From: an uncultured Clostridia bacterium
Lineage (GTDB): Bacteria > Bacillota > Clostridia > Christensenellales > Borkfalkiaceae
Reading direction: 5' to 3'
Assembly (NCBI GenBank): GCA_947632165.1
Contig: CANROI010000103.1
Span: 1-5,434 of the forward strand
DNA: 5,434 nucleotides
The notes beneath the pieces were generated by a model. It saw nothing but the letters and a program-made list of their open reading frames with translations. It was not told the origin of the DNA and did not search any database. How positions within the stretch are numbered: the first letter of the stretch is position 1; every line of letters begins with the position of its first letter. The translations under genes and the position numbers were made by a program. This document shows, piece by piece, positions 4,564 through 5,434 of the stretch.

Positions 4564-5434
4564 ATGAAAAAAGACGAATACCGCGACGAGATGGATTTTC
4601 CGCTGTATCTCTACCATCACGGCAAGAACGACCGGATCTATGAGACGTTCGGCGCGCACAGCGCGGTGAAAAACGGTGAAAAGGGATATACTTTCCGCGT
4701 ATGGGCACCCCATGCGGAGAAGGTTTCGATCGTCGGCGACTTCAACGGATGGGATCCCGACGCCGATTTCATGAAGCCCATGGTCGACGGCGAGACGTAT
4801 GAATTGTTCATCCCCGGGCTCAAGCAGTACGACACTTATAAATATTGTATCCACACCCGCGACGGAAGAAAGCTCATGAAGTGCGATCCGGTCGGCTTCC
4901 ACACCGAGACGCCTCCCCGGAACGCCTCCAAGATCTACGACCTCGATGGATATGGTTGGGAGGACCGGCAGTATCTCGAGGCGCTCTATCGGCGCAACAG
5001 CTTCACTTCGCCGATGAACATCTATGAGGTCAACCTTCTCTCGTGGAAAAAATACGAGGACGGCAACTATTACTCCTACCTTGATCTTGCACGCGAGCTT
5101 GTTCCCTATGTGAAGGAGATGGGCTACACGCATGTGGAATTCATGCCCGTGACGGAGTATCCGTTCGACGGTTCGTGGGGGTATCAGGTCACCGGATATT
5201 TTGCGGTCACTTCCCGCCTCGGCACGCCCAAGGATTTCATGCATTTAGTAGACGAGTTCCACAAGGCCGGGATCGGCGTCATTGTCGACTGGGTGCCCGC
5301 GCATTTCCCCAAAGATGCGCATGGGCTCTATGAATTTGACGGGCAACCTCTCTATGAAAGCAGCCAATGGGACAGAATGGAGCATAAGAGCTGGGGGACC
5401 CGCCGCTTCGACTACGGCAGGAACGAGGTGATCT
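4564..5434 (+). CDS. glgB: GlgB, 1,4-alpha-glucan (glycogen) branching enzyme, N-terminal 290 residues
   Basis: This enzyme cuts an alpha-1,4 glucan chain and reattaches it in alpha-1,6 linkage, making the branches of glycogen in the cytoplasm. The gene runs off the 3' edge after 290 codons; family members are usually above 600 aa. An N-terminal stretch LYLYHHGKNDRIYETFGAH (14-32) leads into a CBM48-type beta-sandwich (about 36-115) with FRVWAPHAEKVSIVGDFNGW (44-63). The GH13 barrel begins near 150 with NIYEVNLLSWKK, then HVEFMPVTEYPFDGSWGYQ (190-208), GYFAVTSRLGTPKDF (211-225) and conserved region I, VDWVPAHF (241-248), followed by DYGRNEV (283-289). The catalytic Asp and Glu regions lie beyond the window, so activity cannot be judged. 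ATG 4564 is preceded by GGGGGAG (4551-4557) with about 6-nt spacing, and it has its own promoter. Clostridial glg genes often cluster, so glgC/D/A may follow (inference). Confidence 0.96.
   Translation, partial: MKKDEYRDEMDFPLYLYHHGKNDRIYETFGAHSAVKNGEKGYTFRVWAPHAEKVSIVGDFNGWDPDADFMKPMVDGETYELFIPGLKQYDTYKYCIHTRDGRKLMKCDPVGFHTETPPRNASKIYDLDGYGWEDRQYLEALYRRNSFTSPMNIYEVNLLSWKKYEDGNYYSYLDLARELVPYVKEMGYTHVEFMPVTEYPFDGSWGYQVTGYFAVTSRLGTPKDFMHLVDEFHKAGIGVIVDWVPAHFPKDAHGLYEFDGQPLYESSQWDRMEHKSWGTRRFDYGRNEVI

Noticed and set aside
4444..5244. A 266-codon minus-strand frame opposite glgB
   Set aside because: The plus strand encodes a clear branching enzyme with promoter and SD, and the minus frame runs on through the glgB promoter and A-tract region with no sign of coding constraint.
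1..5434. CRISPR arrays, insertion sequences, tRNA or rRNA genes, prophage or defence genes
   Set aside because: No spaced direct repeats, transposase-like frames, terminal repeats or RNA-gene landmarks were seen. All coding space is taken by five ordinary genes.

Overview
The window looks like ordinary chromosome from an anaerobic Firmicute, probably a Clostridia-type gut bacterium. The reasons are the HtpG N-terminus and the branching-enzyme N-terminus, which resemble clostridial forms, strong AGGAGG-type ribosome binding sites for two of the genes, and AT-rich intergenic promoters of the sigma-A type between fairly GC-rich coding sequences. The lineage is inferred from sequence memory and was not tested by a search. 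There are no mobile elements, CRISPR arrays, tRNAs or rRNAs that I can see. All five genes are on the plus strand.

Layout: (1) the 3' end of an unrecognised multi-pass membrane protein gene (1-642), closed by a strong intrinsic terminator (662-689). (2) htpG, the bacterial Hsp90 chaperone (731-2548), with its own promoter directly behind that terminator. (3) A CspA-family cold-shock gene (2697-2909), driven by a promoter that matches the sigma-A consensus perfectly (2570-2598). It has a leader of about 92 nt that can fold so as to pair the Shine-Dalgarno sequence, and it ends in a terminator (about 2924-2959). (4) murC, UDP-N-acetylmuramate--L-alanine ligase (3041-4357), with no visible Shine-Dalgarno sequence and a GC-rich terminator (4371-4401). 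(5) The first 290 codons of glgB, the glycogen branching enzyme (4564 to the window edge), behind a near-consensus promoter (4475-4503) that sits next to a run of A-tracts in phase with the helix.

The genes appear to be separate transcription units, not one operon: strong terminators follow genes 1, 3 and 4, and promoters precede genes 2, 3 and 5. The functions are mostly housekeeping: protein folding, RNA chaperoning, peptidoglycan precursor synthesis and glycogen branching. A heat-type chaperone and a cold-shock protein lie side by side. I found no new multi-gene system. The most interesting signals are in the intergenic DNA: the SD-pairing leader of the csp gene with a U7 tract in its junction, the phased A-tracts before glgB, an AT-rich perfect inverted repeat joining the htpG stop codon to the csp -35 box, and two 9-10-mers shared by the regions just upstream of murC and glgB.
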